Assembly: GCF_000006565.2 (NCBI RefSeq)
Contig: NC_031480.1
Location: 4,065,529 to 4,129,528, forward strand
DNA: 64,000 nt
Source: Toxoplasma gondii ME49
Taxonomy: Eukaryota; Apicomplexa; Conoidasida; Eucoccidiorida; Sarcocystidae
Direction of reading: 5' to 3'
Part shown: positions 35,220 to 47,420 of the stretch, one piece after another
How positions within the stretch are numbered: the first letter of the stretch is position 1
How the letters are laid out: each line of letters opens with the position of its first letter
The notes under the pieces: generated by a model
What the model was told of the DNA's origin: nothing
Database searches by the model: none
Seen by the model: only the letters and a program-made list of their open reading frames with translations
Translations under genes and position numbers: made by a program

Positions 35220-37039
35220 ATGGCAACCGAGTTCGTCGTTCCCCCCAGCATGCTGGCGGTACCCAACGCAGGAAATGTGCAGACCGGCACCGTCGGCAAC
35301 ATCGTGCCTCCCAGCGCAGGCACGAGAGTTGTGGATGTCCCGTTCGTCCACTACAGGCAGGTATGCTGCGGGATGGAGTAAGAAAGTCTAGATCGCGGTA
35401 CACTAACTCTCAGTCGGAGATACCCTAAGCGAAATTCGTCTTATATTTCCCCACAAAAATGTAGGTACACAAATACGTATATATCTGCGCGGACATGCCT
35501 TCGCGCACCGGTGTTTTGCGTGCCAGTGACCACCTGCTGTTCTTTTTCCTTCGGTGGCGTCGTTCAAGCGACCGCGAGGAAGGATTCCTTTGCAGCCGAA
35601 GAACAGTCGATCACAGTTTTCTTGTGAAGGGGGCAAGCTCCCTGTCTCAAAGGACGTCTGCAGCGCGGGCTTGACTGGCAACGCGTACCCAACGCCTGTC
35701 GAGGCCGCTTCCTGCTTCCTGGATACTTCTACTTGACAGGCAGTCTTGTTTTGATGAGTCAATCGGATCTAAAGACGCCTTCAGACGCATACTTGCGCAC
35801 AAATGAGCCAGCGATCCGGGGCATCCTGCTTACTCGTGTGTATTCTGTTCACCGGTTGTGCGTTTTGGCAGACCATGTGCGTGAAAGAAGTTAAGGTGCC
35901 AGTCGAAGTCACCAAGGTTGCTGTGAAGAAGGTCGAAGTCGAGGGCGTCCATGAAGTTCCCATCATCAAGCCGCGTGAAGTCAACGTCATCCAGGCTGTC
36001 CGCCGCAACGTGCCAGCACCGGTCGATGTGTACACTATCCAGGTGAGTTGTAATCGGTTGAATCCGTTTCTATCGAGGCGAACGAACACACGATGAGGGG
36101 TCTTGCCCGCTAGCTGTTTTCCTAATATGTCGCAGCAAGGTGAACTGGGCGCACCTCTCCACGAAATCTGTTTACACGGACGAGTGTATGCTGATATTAC
36201 CCGATGGTCTTTCCGCCGGGATGTGTTCCCACTTCAATTTGTACACGTCGCATTTTCATTGAAATTTCCCTCTTCTGTTCTGGGTAGAACGCTTATATCT
36301 ATCTATCTATATATATATTTACGTCTAGTACCCGAGCGAGAGAGTGCCCCTAGACAGTGTTGTTCCCTTCAGTGTGCCATAGCGCTGCCGTGCTTGTTAC
36401 TCGGTGGTGTACGGAGGCCCTTCGCACGTGCAATTTGCGGAGGTGGCAGCTTTTTTTCTTGCCAGGTCGACTGGGCAGTTACTCTGGAGATCTGTGTGTC
36501 CCTTCCTGTTCCTACAGAAGTACTCGATGCCCCGGATTCAGCCCAAGTACTACGACGTCGAGGTGCCGATTTATGTGCCCCGATACGTCGAGGTTCCCGT
36601 CCCTTCGCACTTTGTGACTCTGCAGAAGGAGGAGATCCCGGCCGTTGTGCCGGTCGGTCCGCCGCTTCAGGGTCTGAACAGCGCTCCCGTTCTGAAGCCC
36701 GAACAGGCGTACAGTTTGGCGCCTGCAGCGGACGCGAGCGACGAGGCTGCGGGTCCGGTGGCCCCCGGCATCGTGGAGGAGTTGCCCCTGCACCGCCAGG
36801 GTTCGGGCTGCTCTGCGTTGGGCTACACCCGGACCATGCAGAACGAGACTTTGACTGCTGAAGTCATCGTCCAGCCGAGTGGTGTGTCCTACGAGACCGC
36901 CGAAGTTGCTCGCCACGCCGAGAAAGAGGCGGCAGTGGGCTCTCTCGCCTCTTCACCGCGGGTTTTCTCTCGCGTGAGCGAGGCCGAAAACGACAACGCG
37001 TCGGAGCGTGCCGAGTCCGTCGACTCCATGCCCCAGTAA
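35220..37039 (+). CDS. IMC12: alveolin-domain inner membrane complex protein, three exons, 277 aa
   Basis: Alveolins are intermediate-filament-like proteins of the subpellicular network under the inner membrane complex of apicomplexans. Exons are 35220-35360, 35872-36042 and 36518-37039, all phase 0, with donors GTATGC and GTGAGT and acceptors TTTTGGCAG and CCTACAG. The alveolin core spans about residues 48-140 and shows the diagnostic Val-Pro-rich repeats: EVKVPVEVTKVAVKKVEVE, then EVPIIKPREV, VPAPVDVYTIQ, and in exon 3 DVEVPIYVPRYVEVPVP. The flanks are non-repetitive; the C-terminal 130 residues are acidic and Ser/Glu-rich. The core is short relative to IMC1-type proteins. I assign IMC12 because in T. 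gondii, as I recall, that alveolin is annotated close to VP1, which fits the order here; the family call is firm, the paralogue number rests on memory. The ATG directly follows an acceptor-like AG, so an untranslated first exon is likely. Confidence 0.88.
36296..36318. repeat. short TATC/TA tract in alveolin intron 2
   Basis: A TATC-type run passing into TA units inside the second intron of the alveolin gene. It has the same repeat flavour as the larger tract at 55.4-55.6 kb. Confidence 0.7.
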
Positions 37040-40000
37040 GCTGTCTGGAACCGCTTTTCCGTAGAGGGGAAGTGTGGACCAGGAAGCGGAGCCGCAGAGA
37101 CACACAGCCTGTCAGTTCAGCCGGAACGAGTAGGCCGTGAACACGCTGTAGTACGTGAGAAATACTGCTGTGTGGTGTGAGTCGGAGTCCGCCATCCCAC
37201 GCTGCGGATGTTTTAGCTCGATGTGTGCAGCGGTGTTGCTTGAAACCGCATGCAGCTGCGCTCCCTGTGTGAGAGTCTGGGGTAGGTATAAAACGTCCGG
37301 GAGACGTCGGAGTGTAATGTGATTGGGGGCCTTGTGACTGACAAAGGGTTTCTCTGTTCCGTGAAATAGGGAAGAATCCCTTCGAAGACGGCATGACACG
37401 GTCTTTTCTTTTATCTGAGAGGGATGCACAGAAGGAGGCACAAGTGACTGCGAGGTGTCGAGCTGTTGTGATCACTGCGGAGCTCGGCTGCAGCCGAGTG
37501 AGACTGCAGATGAACCATCTTTCGCTGAGACGCGCCCCTTAGTTGCGGAACTTGTGCAGTGAAATGGACGTCTAAAGCTGAACTTTGCACCGCCCTAGTA
37601 AAAAGTCGAACTGACATCGTCGAGACGGGGCTGTGCCTGTTTTCGGGGACTACTTCCTCTGTAATCCACGGGAAAGAGGGGTTGCCTCTCGGTGAGCGAC
37701 CCCCAAAACTCCTGTTCGGAAGCGTTACCGCGGAAAGGTGTGCGGAACTAGATAGACTGATTCGGAAGGTGCTTTAGCCCACGGTGGCCGCATGAGGAGA
37801 AAACGCCTCATTGGCGCGACAATGTACAAGAAGGGACTGCGACAACTGCGAATATTTCTGCTCCCCCAGAAGACGAATAGTAACCGAGTTTTTGTATACA
37901 GAACAGGATGGGGTAATCTTGAGCTATGTAGTCACCGGGCATGGAATAGTAGTCAGCTAACAGCTGAAGCGAGACCCCCTGCTACGCATTGTAGTTGATC
38001 GCACACGGACACACAGAAGCGTCTGTTTTCAATCCTACCGGCTTCATCACACGCACTCCCTGCAGAACAGAACCCTCAGTTCATGGGCTTGTTTGTGGAT
38101 GACACAGAAGCAGAAACCAGTAGAAACACTAGAGACCTCACCGTTCCTGAATAAGAAGTCCAACCGAATCAGACAGCGGAGCCTTGGTCTCTAGTCCACA
38201 CTGTATAGACGCAAAACCTGTTTCCCCAGGTGGGCGCATGTAGGTAGAAAGAATGTCCCGAGAGCAGTCGAGTGCTTGCCGCCTCTTTCCAGTGTAGCAG
38301 ACCCTCTGAGTAGCGTATAGCTCGGCGTGCTGAACTGTCGCACTCAAAAGTGACCCATAGGTCCGGTTGCCCTACGCAGGGATGCTTGACTCCTCAGTTT
38401 TTGTTCAGATGTACAAGACAAAAGAAGTGTGAATTTGCTTCGATTCAAGAGTTGGATTGCGCGAGACAACGTAAACGCCTAAGTATTCCGCCCCGTCTGC
38501 TTGAATCAAGGTGTGACGGTTTTTGTAGACGGCAAGGGGACACAGAAGTGCACTTCGCCGTAGTTTTACGATTGTTCCTGGAAACGCTTTTTCCTTTTTT
38601 GGCCGAATGGCAACGGTGTCTCTGTACGGATTCAAAATGAAGACGAAATTTTCCAGTGTTCCATCGTGTCTCCATTAGATGCCGGTGACCACTGCTGCAG
38701 CCATGCACTGGGCTGCGAGCTGCCAGTGCCGGCCACAGTTGCTTATAGCAAGTTTTCTTCATTCCTTTTGACTGGATTTTTTCCGCTTGAACTCGACCGT
38801 CAGCTTCATCTCTCAAGATATCTCCAAAGCTCTTATGTTCCGCCCCTTCGTATCTACTTGTCTGGCACTTTTTGAGTTCACTAAACCACGTCGAGTCATG
38901 CTGCACGTAAGTTGCAGCTTGCGAGCTGACTTCGCCCCCAAGGAAGACTAAATCAGCTCGTTCACAAACAGGGAAATAAGGCATAGCTTGTCACGGGAGA
39001 AATGGGAAAACCGAGTCGCTTCGACGTTTTCTCCAGCTCTTTCGCGTCCCTTTTATCAGGACTATACTGGGGAAAATATCTGACAACTTTCTCCCGTTCT
39101 ATAGTGAGGCGCGGATAGCCTCAAAAAGCCCCTCTCGTCTCATGATGTGACCTTGTCGCCGTCCCTGATTTTCTGTGCCTCTCCCAAATGCGGCATTCGT
39201 TTCAAGAGACACAGAAGGAAAGAGGGGACATCTTCGGCGCTTTATTTTTTTGCGTGAACGAGACAACAAAACCTGAAGTATTCGCGCTGTTGACCAGTTT
39301 TCGTGCCAGACAGCAGACAAAGGAACGAGAGAGAGGCACCTTCAAAACACGCGGCTATCGATGAGGCGAATAGTAACATCAAAAGCTCGTGCATTCTGCC
39401 GTGTTTGTGTAGGTCTGATGAGAGGGAGGGTTCTCCGTTCACAGAACTCTTCAGCATCAGCGCCGTCTTCCGTTTGCCGGATACCTTTTTCGGCACCAAA
39501 GGAGCGGGAGATACACCTGAATTCTTCCATTAATTGGGATCTGTTTTCTGTTCTCTGTCACTCTTCTTCATCTGGCCGCACAGAGTTAAAAAGCAGCGAG
39601 ACACAGGGAAGGGTGGGGTGAGGGAATGAGAGGGGTGATAAAGATAGTCGTTGGAGTTTCCTAGAACTGGGCGTAAAGCGAATGAGTAAAGATTTTTCAT
39701 AGACTACCAGATGGGCGTGGAACTTCACGCCACGAGTCTCCGATTTCTCGAACTCGCTTCGGCCCGGCGGACCCAGCCACGTAGAGATTCTGAACGACAG
39801 TGTCCGTCACTTCTCTTTTTTCTCGGCCAAACTGCCGAAACGGTGTCCCCCAATATAAGTTTTTCTCCATAGCAATCTAAGAACGAATCCTCATTCATCG
39901 TCGCTCAGCATGAGGATCCTCCTTCTGCGGAGCCGGTAGTTTCCGACTCGAAATCCCCTAGGATGACCTCTTGTGGCCTTTTGGCTTCTCTGGTCTTGGG

Positions 40001-40181
40001 CACCAGCCGAACATCTAATGAACGCAGGTTGCCACCATCACCGATCTCAGCAAAGAAAACTCTTCCGTAATCCCGAGTACACCTAATCCATTCATGGTGT
40101 TAATCTCGCGCCTCCAGGGGACGTCATTCTTCCAAAAAGGTGTGTCTGTGCTGAGGTAGCTTCTCCCGATTTTTCGTCGCA
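37040..40181. other. spacer between alveolin and USP-like genes
   Basis: Both flanking genes are on the plus strand, so this holds the alveolin 3' untranslated region and the USP-like promoter. A 179-codon minus-strand ATG frame at 38445-38984 was seen but lacks splice support and is within chance expectation. Nothing else recognised. Confidence 0.5.
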
Positions 40182-43100
40182 ATGAGGCAGGGCACATCAT
40201 GCACATCTGTGAGTCCGCTCTCCCGCGCGCCTTCTTTGAGGCTGCGTGGGTTGGAAAACCCAAGAGGAGAGAACAATTGTTTCCTCAACGTCACCCTACA
40301 AGCATTTTGGAATCTCCGCTCTTTTCGTATTTTATGCCAACAAGGAACCGAACATCAACATCCTGCGCCGTCCTTGTCGGCTTCGCGCTCCGCTGTATCT
40401 CGCACACGGCGAGATGAACCTCTCTCTCCGGAGGCTCCACTTCCTCTCTTTTCTATGAGGGTGCAGACGTCACTTGGTTCAGGTTCTTCAAAAAAGCCAG
40501 CGAACGGGAAGTCTGTGCAAAGGGAAGTGCCCAACTTCGACGCAGTGTTTTCTTCTACGCTGCGTACCTGGATAGATCGGGAGAACGAAGCAAGGAAATC
40601 TGTACCGAGAGCCACAGGTGAGAAGCCTGCCCCACGGCCCTCTCCGTTCTCCGTCTCCGCTCCTGTTGAAGCCAGAGTGGAAGGGCATCTGGCTACATCG
40701 CCCCTTCATGTGCCAGCTGCATCCAGCTGCGTGTACTGCGCAATCAAAAATCTATTTGCCAATTACGAATTTGGAAACTGCGAAGTCCTGCCAGCGGCTG
40801 CTGTGCGAACAGCTCTAGCGACCTGTTGGGCGAGCACTCGATTCAAGCCAGGCGATATGGAGGACGCAGATGAGACACTCGTGGGAGTTCTCGACGCCTT
40901 ACATGCGTGGCATCAAGGCGTACGTCTTCCCACCGAAATTCTGCTTCTATCCTGGTGGAGTCAACGAACAGACGATACGCTAGAGTAGCATTTTGTGTAG
41001 TCAGAGCCTCGCGGGAGTCGTGCGCGTACGGTAGGCGGGACTCGCGGGTTCTCCCTCGTCAGCAGGTCACTCGCTTAAGCAGAGTTGACTGCATGCGTGG
41101 CAGTTGTGCGATTTCGTCCTACAGAGATTTACGTACGAGTCGGTACTTCAAATGTTCCAGAGCGACTCGTGGCACCTACGACTAGAATAATATTTCAACA
41201 CAGCGAACCATCTTTACACGTCCATGTGCCTGTCTGTACACGGAGCCCTTTGTGTATGCATCTGCATCAGAAACGCGGAAATTCGAAATTTTGAATGTTT
41301 GCATGTTCAGCTCTGATGTCCGATTCTCAGCTGATTGCCCCGCCGCCGTCTGCGTACGTCAGCTGCGCTCCTTCCTCACGTGACGCCGGCGGCCTGTTTT
41401 CAGGATGTGAAGATTTGTCAAATCCACTGAATTTCCTCGCGTTTTATCGGGACATTCCCTGCAATCCGCCGTGCCTGGCCCACAGACTTTTTGCCCTCCA
41501 TGTTCTCTTCTTGCCGCGCTGTACAGCCTGCGGGGCTACCGGAGAGCCCCTCGTTCAGCAGCTGTATGTACACCGCGCGTATATGGCAGAACTCCTTCCA
41601 CTTCTCGCCTGGAAGTCGTCGTCCTCTGGTAGTGGAAATGTATCGTGTGCGCGCGCCTCCACTCGCCCGCCTGAGTCTAGGTCTCTTCCGCGCCCCTCTT
41701 CGTATGCCGACGCTTCTGGTTTTCCTACTAGAAATCCAGGAAACGCAGTACAGTCTGCGAGAAAGGCTGTTTTTGACGTGAAACATGGCTCCCGCCCAGG
41801 GAACGCTCCGGAAGCTCAGGCTTCTGGTGAATGTACAGATCGCGTCGACAAGCCGTTTCGCCCGTCCTCGGGTCGGGGAGTTTTAGCATCCAGTATGCGT
41901 TCTCTTTTCCTCTCGGATTCGACATTTGCGAACCGAGAGTCAATATGCATCCGTAATATTTTCTCTGACGTGAAGAACGCGCAAGCAGAACGTTCGGATT
42001 CGACGTCTCTCCCGAGTGAGAGAGAGGCAGTCAGCGCGGAAGGAACCATTCGTGACGGGAGGCGTCACTGCTCAGTTGAAGATGCAGAGGATGCGGAAGA
42101 CCGCTTCAGATTTGTGGACGCTTTTGGATACCGAGATGCATCGGAAGCTGCGCCTCTCGACCACAAGGCGCGGATGCTCAGGCGGCGAAGCAGCGAATGT
42201 TTTGACACCACGTTTGCTGACTCAGACAGCGTGGAAGACGAATTCAAGAGGTTGCACCAGTTCTTTCAACACGCAAGCGTCGTCCGTTTCTCTCCGAAAA
42301 GCAAAGCAAAGAAGAAGGAAGTCGCGGCTCGGGGAGGCGACCGCAGCCAGCGAGCGGGGCGGGCACGCGGACAGAGGCAACAGGAAGGCAGTGATTCAAG
42401 TGAAGTGATGCGCCGTGCGAACGTGGAGAGCACGAAGGAACAGAGAGGAGACTGCGAGTGAGCCGTGGCAACCGCTTGTCTCGGAAACCGAGTAGCACGC
42501 GCAGAGCCGCCTCTGTACAGAGAGAAGCACCGTCTGGGGGGGTGAACTTCTGCGGGTCGAATGTATGGAAAGGAAGAAGCAGAAAACGATTAGATGATGT
42601 ATCGGTAAAGAAGAGGATAAAGCGAAGAGACAAAATGTGGCAGAGGCAAACAGGGGAGGTCATGCGGATTGTGTTATCCATCTAGAAAGGAGAGAGACTT
42701 CACGATCTGCTAGGTGGGACGGCTATGTTTTCGTTCTTGGCAAGACGACCTCCGAAATCTCTTGACACTTTCCGATCTGAACAGACGCACGCAGGTGCTT
42801 GGCACAGAGGCTCTCTGCATGAAGACCAATGCGGCTATTCGACTTTGTACGATGTGGCGAGCATGACTCGATCGTAACCGTGACCGGCCGCCTACCCTTT
42901 TTCTATTTTAATCTTGTCTAGTCTCGATACCTTCGTTTTCTTGGTCTTTTGTCTCTTCCGCCTCCCGCGAAACTTCTCCTTCTTGTGGCCTTCGTTGTCA
43001 GCACCCATGGTCGTCTTCCTTGCTCTGAGCACGTCGCTTACTTGCTTGGTACTCCCTTCTGCTCCGTCGTTAACATGTTTCGTCCTATCGCTTCTCTTGG

Positions 43101-45660
43101 TGTTGTTTCTCAGGCAGTGTGGCGGCGCACAAACCGTCGTTCTTGACCGGCATTGCATGCACGCTCCAGCTATTTTCGTCTGCAGCCTGACTTGGCTTCC
43201 AGATCTGGCGCAGCTGGCTCCCTTGTTCCCAGGCGTCCCGGCCGTTCCTTCCTTTGCTTCCTCTGCTTCCCCTGTGCCTTGCCTTTCGTCTTCCTCAGAA
43301 GCCGCTTTTGAACGGCTGGAGCCTGGAAGTTCGAATGGAGCGAAGCAGATGAAATCGGAGTCCGATGAGGTTCGCAGATCGATCTTTCTTCTCCTTCAAA
43401 GTTTAGAGCCGGTCCTCGACGTACGAGAAGTGAGCAATGGAAATGCCGAAACTCTAGAATGGATGCGCCATGTTACGTGACGTCGATCTTCGTAGCACAG
43501 ACACTCTCAAGACTGGCTCCCTTGTGCGGCTCCAGAAAAACGTCTGTACAGCTCACCAGTAGTCAGTGGCGCAGTCGTTTTACCTATCTATCAATGCCTA
43601 TGTGTGTCTAGGTGCCTCTCTATCCAGGAATATAATTCTGGACATATATATCTCCATTTCTATACGTTCAGCTGGTTCGTGTCCGACGCGCGTGCATGCG
43701 TGGAAATGACCGGTCATGTTGCCTTTCCTTGAGAGGCGAAGGCCCGATCACACTAGACTGAAAGCGTGGAAGTTTGTGCGGGTAGTCTGAGAGTCGGACG
43801 CTTGGTATTCTCCGGACTTCTCGTAGAACGCCTCACGTGTGAACGTAAAACGGAAGCTTATTCAAAGTTTAAGTTGTCGTTTTCTCGCGGTTCTGAACAC
43901 TTTCGAATCCTGTAGGGAGCATGCGTCTATCTCATGTTTTGCTTTGTTGTTGCATTCCTCAGATTTTCTCGTCCAACTCGCAAGGGACACAGATTTCGTT
44001 TGCGGCGGGACATCGAAGGGAGACACTGTCTCCAGAGAGCGCGGAGCGACCCGAAAGAGACCGTCGATGTAGACGGCCTCTCGAAGTCGCCTCGACGTCT
44101 CCGGTTTCCCGCAGAGAACATGCGAGAAAAGGGGATGACTCTGGATCAGCTGTTCGACAGGAAGTTGAAATCTTCACTGCGGACATGGAGGGAAAGCATG
44201 TGTTCAGGTGTGCAAAAGAGATATACTCACGTGTGTCTTATCCGTTGGATTGATATGTACAACCCTGTATAGACACACACGACAGATCGGGACGGTGTGG
44301 GTTTGTGCGGTGAGTCTCGAGATCTGTTGCAAGCTGAGTGGTTGTACGGTACTTGCATCAGTGCATTGCCAGCGACGATGTGTAGCTGTGTAGCATTTTA
44401 TGTGGATCTGGATGGTTGGATTCTGCATGTTTTGCTGTTCAGAGGCATGGTCTGTTTCTACGGTCAGCACTACGTTTGCTTTTTTCACCACTGGGCGTCG
44501 GCGAAGTGGGTGCTTTTCGACGATTCGCGCGTTAAGCGCGGCTTGATGTGGAAGGACGTCGTGTCCATGTGTGTTGCGGGCAAGCTCCTTCCATGTCTTC
44601 TGTTTTTTGAACGCATATCTCTCCGGCGGGCCAACCGCCGCATCAGGCTCTCCTGTTCTTCATCTGCGCTGTCACCCGTCGCCAACTCGCTGTCGGCTGC
44701 GCCTCGTCACGGGGTACGCGAGGAGTTCCTCGCGTGCCAAACGAGCGGCGATTCCAGCATGGAGACGTCGGAAGACTCTTCTGAAGAGTCCGCGTCGTTC
44801 TTGTGTGGTCGAACACATAGGATCGGGGACGGAGAACTATGGAGGGAGAAACATGACGAGTATGGAAAAGAGGCTCTCCAGCTCTTCTGTGCAGAAGTAA
44901 GGGAAATGAAGAAAACATATGGTGGCTGTGCGTCCATAAGAGATCCTGCGAGTGTAAGCGAAAGGGATCCTTGAGGATGTACGATTCTACGACGATGAGT
45001 TTTTCGACATCCGCCTCGACCTCTGAAGTCCTCAATCGATCTGTATAGCTCTACGTTACGGTTTCCTACAGGCTTATATATATATATATATATATATATA
45101 TCTAGAAATGTAGATAGATGCACAGTGCCGAAGCCAGTCGTACCTCACAAGCAAACACTGCAACAGAGTGAGCTATTCAGCCATGTACACGTATATCGAT
45201 ATGCATATACGCGAGTGTGTATACATGTCAACAGGTACAGAGATAGATACGAAGATGTGGGTACATTTTAAAGGGGCGTCCAGATCTGGTTTCTTCGTCT
45301 GTTCGTGCGCGACTATTCCGTCGGCAGAACAACTCTGTTTTGTGGATCCCTGGTTCTCCTCTCTTATTAAAGATTCCTTATGGTCCGTTCTGCCAGTGCA
45401 TGACTCTTGAGGTTTCTCACATGTTTTGCCATGCTGTCGTCTTCCTTTTTCTGTTTCGACGTGTCTCAGGCAGTTGAGGTGTGAATTCCTTCTGCCCGCG
45501 TTTGTCTCGACGCAAATCTGTGCAGATGCTCTCCTGCCAAAATCTGCTTCTTGAGGAGTCCTCCGTTAGCGAGGCGAAGAAGGCTGCCGTCGCTGTTGCC
45601 TCTGAGGCCCGCAGTGTCGGCGACTCCGCGATCGGAACAGCGCCATGTCGCATTGCTTGA
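40182..45660 (+). CDS. ubiquitin-specific protease (USP) family protein, six exons, about 1,004 aa
   Basis: USP enzymes remove ubiquitin from proteins with a Cys/His/Asp triad. Exons are 40182-40919, 41331-42457, 43114-43429, 43963-44207, 44443-44896 and 45526-45660; every junction keeps frame. The Cys box GLENPRGENNCFLN holds the candidate nucleophile C33. The His box, created by splicing exon 4 to 5, is RGMVCFYGQHYVCFF with H818, followed by WVLFDDS with D836 as third residue, so the triad looks intact. Between them, a CxxC (RCTACGATGEP) following PPCLAHRLFALH resembles the zinc-finger edge of USP fingers. The Cys box with NNCFLN, not NTCYMN, and the RGMVC-YG-HY box recall the USP53/USP54 branch and its plant relatives; some members of that branch are inactive in animals. 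Large Ser/Arg-rich insertions fill exons 1-2. Without the last splice, exon 5 would read on to a stop at 44974; donor GAA|GTAAGG and the coding-like exon 6 support the longer model. Confidence 0.85.
45075..45101. repeat. (TA)n microsatellite
   Basis: About thirteen TA units in the last intron of the USP-like gene (44897-45525). Confidence 0.9.
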
Positions 45661-46374
45661 CGGTTTCTCCCAACAGCGGGCTGGTCACGAGGGAATGAAG
45701 TGCACAGAGACACAATGAACCACTTGGAACTGAAGACTCACGGGAAGCAAGTTGTCTTGGGAAGAAAGGTCTTTTGAATCATGGCGGTAGAGCAGTCTTG
45801 GAGCTGCCAGTGGCCTGCTCCTCTAGGGTGTCTTATCACATTCCCTGTGGTAAAGACTGGCCGGAAAGAGACTTCGGTCTTCATTTGGGGGTCCCCGCAA
45901 CGCACCTCCGCGATCAACGCCGACAAATGAGACATTGGGTGCCGACTTTGGATGCCCTCAGCGGAAGTCGTTCTGTTAATACATGCAGGCCATGTTTCAA
46001 GCGACTTCGCAGAGAGGAAACGCGAATAAGGACCTTCGTGCGCGTGTGGCTCCAGGGGACGCATCTGCCGTCGGTGCTCCCTCGCACACATCCTCGTTAA
46101 GCGCTTGATTCTCAAAACAGAAAGGACTCAACAATCCGCCGTATTCAAAGGGTATGCAGCTCCCATAAGATAGAACTTGAAGTTACAGGCCGTGTCGCAC
46201 ATTTTAGAACGGGATTCCCTGGGGGGGAGAGGGGTGAAACAACGCTTCTGTTGTCTGTCGCACACACCAAATATATTTGTTCTCGAAAATGCATTCCCGC
46301 GCTTCCTACAGATTCAAAGAGTTTTTCTGTACATTCAGTTGCGTGTCACAGTCGCGTTCGACTCATAAACTTAG
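45661..46374. other. spacer with unsupported open frames
   Basis: This follows the USP-like gene. A minus-strand frame (about 45738-46115) has fairly coding-like codon use but no clear start or splice context. Upstream exons of the plus-strand fragments at 46.4-47.2 kb may lie here and could not be placed. Confidence 0.4.
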
Positions 46375-47166
46375 GGGTGCGAATACCGGACGGTTCTAGT
46401 GTTGTTCTTCTGGATGATGGCGTCTTCTTGCGGTGTGTTTTGACAGACGTTGAGGACGCAGACCGTCCATTCGCATTTCTGAACGAAGCATACACGTATT
46501 TGTGCTTCCGCTTGTTCGACTCCGTCTGTTTCCGGGAAAAACTGACTGGACCTCCTGATGTGCGTCAATTCAGGGGTATGGAACGGTCCCTTCGTTAGCG
46601 TTTACGGACGTTTTTGGTAAGTCTGCGTAAGCGCGTGAATGAAGAGAAACACGCAAACGAGTAACAGTTCGCTCTGACTCTGGAGTTTCGTTGGGGGGTG
46701 TGGCCAGCGCAGAAATAGAAGCAGAGCTTCAAGGAAGCTTCCTTCTCACTGGAGCGCGTGCTTTCATTTCCGCGTTGCTCGTCGATTCTGAGTTAGAAAA
46801 AGTGAAGTCAACGGAAACAGAGTGCAGACCGAGGGAACTGAGGCGTCTTCAAGCATCACCCAGAGACATAAGGGGCTATAATGTAGTTTTAGGGGGGATT
46901 TTCGGGAAACTGGCACAACGTTGTTTCTGAAGGAAATGTGCGCACCGGCCTTCCTACAATTCACAGTTCCTGAAAAAATGGTCAACATTGTCGCCGACCA
47001 ATGCCACACTGATGGGAATCCTTGGAGAGTCGTGCCGCTCCTCACACCGGCACTTTCAGGCCCGTGCAGAGGAACAAGCCTGTACGGTGCATGTGTAAAA
47101 CAATTGAGCATCTCTTTCTATTGCCCCAAATTTATGCCCTCAAGAGAGCGGAGGAGCGCGCTGTGA
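46375..47166 (+). CDS. possible 3' exons of an unidentified gene
   Basis: Three coding-like segments join in phase: 46375-46575, 46713-46801 and 46933-47166. Junctions are AGG G|GTATGG to an acceptor ending AGCGCAG (phase 1) and AAA|GTGAAG to TTTCTGAAG (phase 0). Codons are mostly C/G-ending. The first segment has a hydrophobic, ordered look (SSVVLLDDGVFLRCVLTDVE, then PFAFLNEAYTYLCFRLF), faintly like a longin-type fold. The second reads GSFLLTGARAFISALLVDSE. The last ends at TGA 47164-47166. No upstream start exon was found, the second donor is weak and the family is unrecognised. It may be part of a larger gene that continues elsewhere. Confidence 0.33.
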
Positions 47167-47420
47167 ATCAAAAATACAAAAGACGTTTGAGGCCGTGCCC
47201 ACATACAGATGTTTCCTCTGTAGCGCTTGTTGCCAGGCCATCTCTTGTTTACTCTCGCCTCCACATTTACCAACTCTGCATTCTGGGTCAATCTGTTTTT
47301 GCGTGGGAAACTTGGGAAGTCCGGGAGCGTAACTTCTTCGAGCACCTCTTTTGGTGCCACCTTCACTTTTAACATGGGAGGAAGGTCCGGTCTGAAACGG
47401 CGTAGAAGGAAGTCTCTCAT
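47118..47420 (-). CDS. possible small protein, 100 codons, tail-to-tail with the preceding fragment
   Basis: The ATG at 47420-47418 opens a 100-codon frame with a coding-like basic and proline-containing first part (FRPDLPPMLKVKVAPKEVLEE, then LVNVEARVNKRWPGNKRY). The part after about residue 70 is less convincing, and a good donor GTATGT (ATC T|GTATGT) suggests it may be spliced instead. Composition recalls small mitochondrial or ribosomal proteins, by impression only. Its end overlaps the end of the plus-strand fragment by 49 nt. Confidence 0.25.
   Translation of the reverse strand: MRDFLLRRFRPDLPPMLKVKVAPKEVLEEVTLPDFPSFPRKNRLTQNAELVNVEARVNKRWPGNKRYRGNICMWARPQTSFVFLIHSALLRSLEGINLGQ

Noticed and set aside
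38445..38984. 179-codon ATG frame on the minus strand
   Set aside because: Length is near chance expectation for this window, with no splice context, domain or consistent codon bias.
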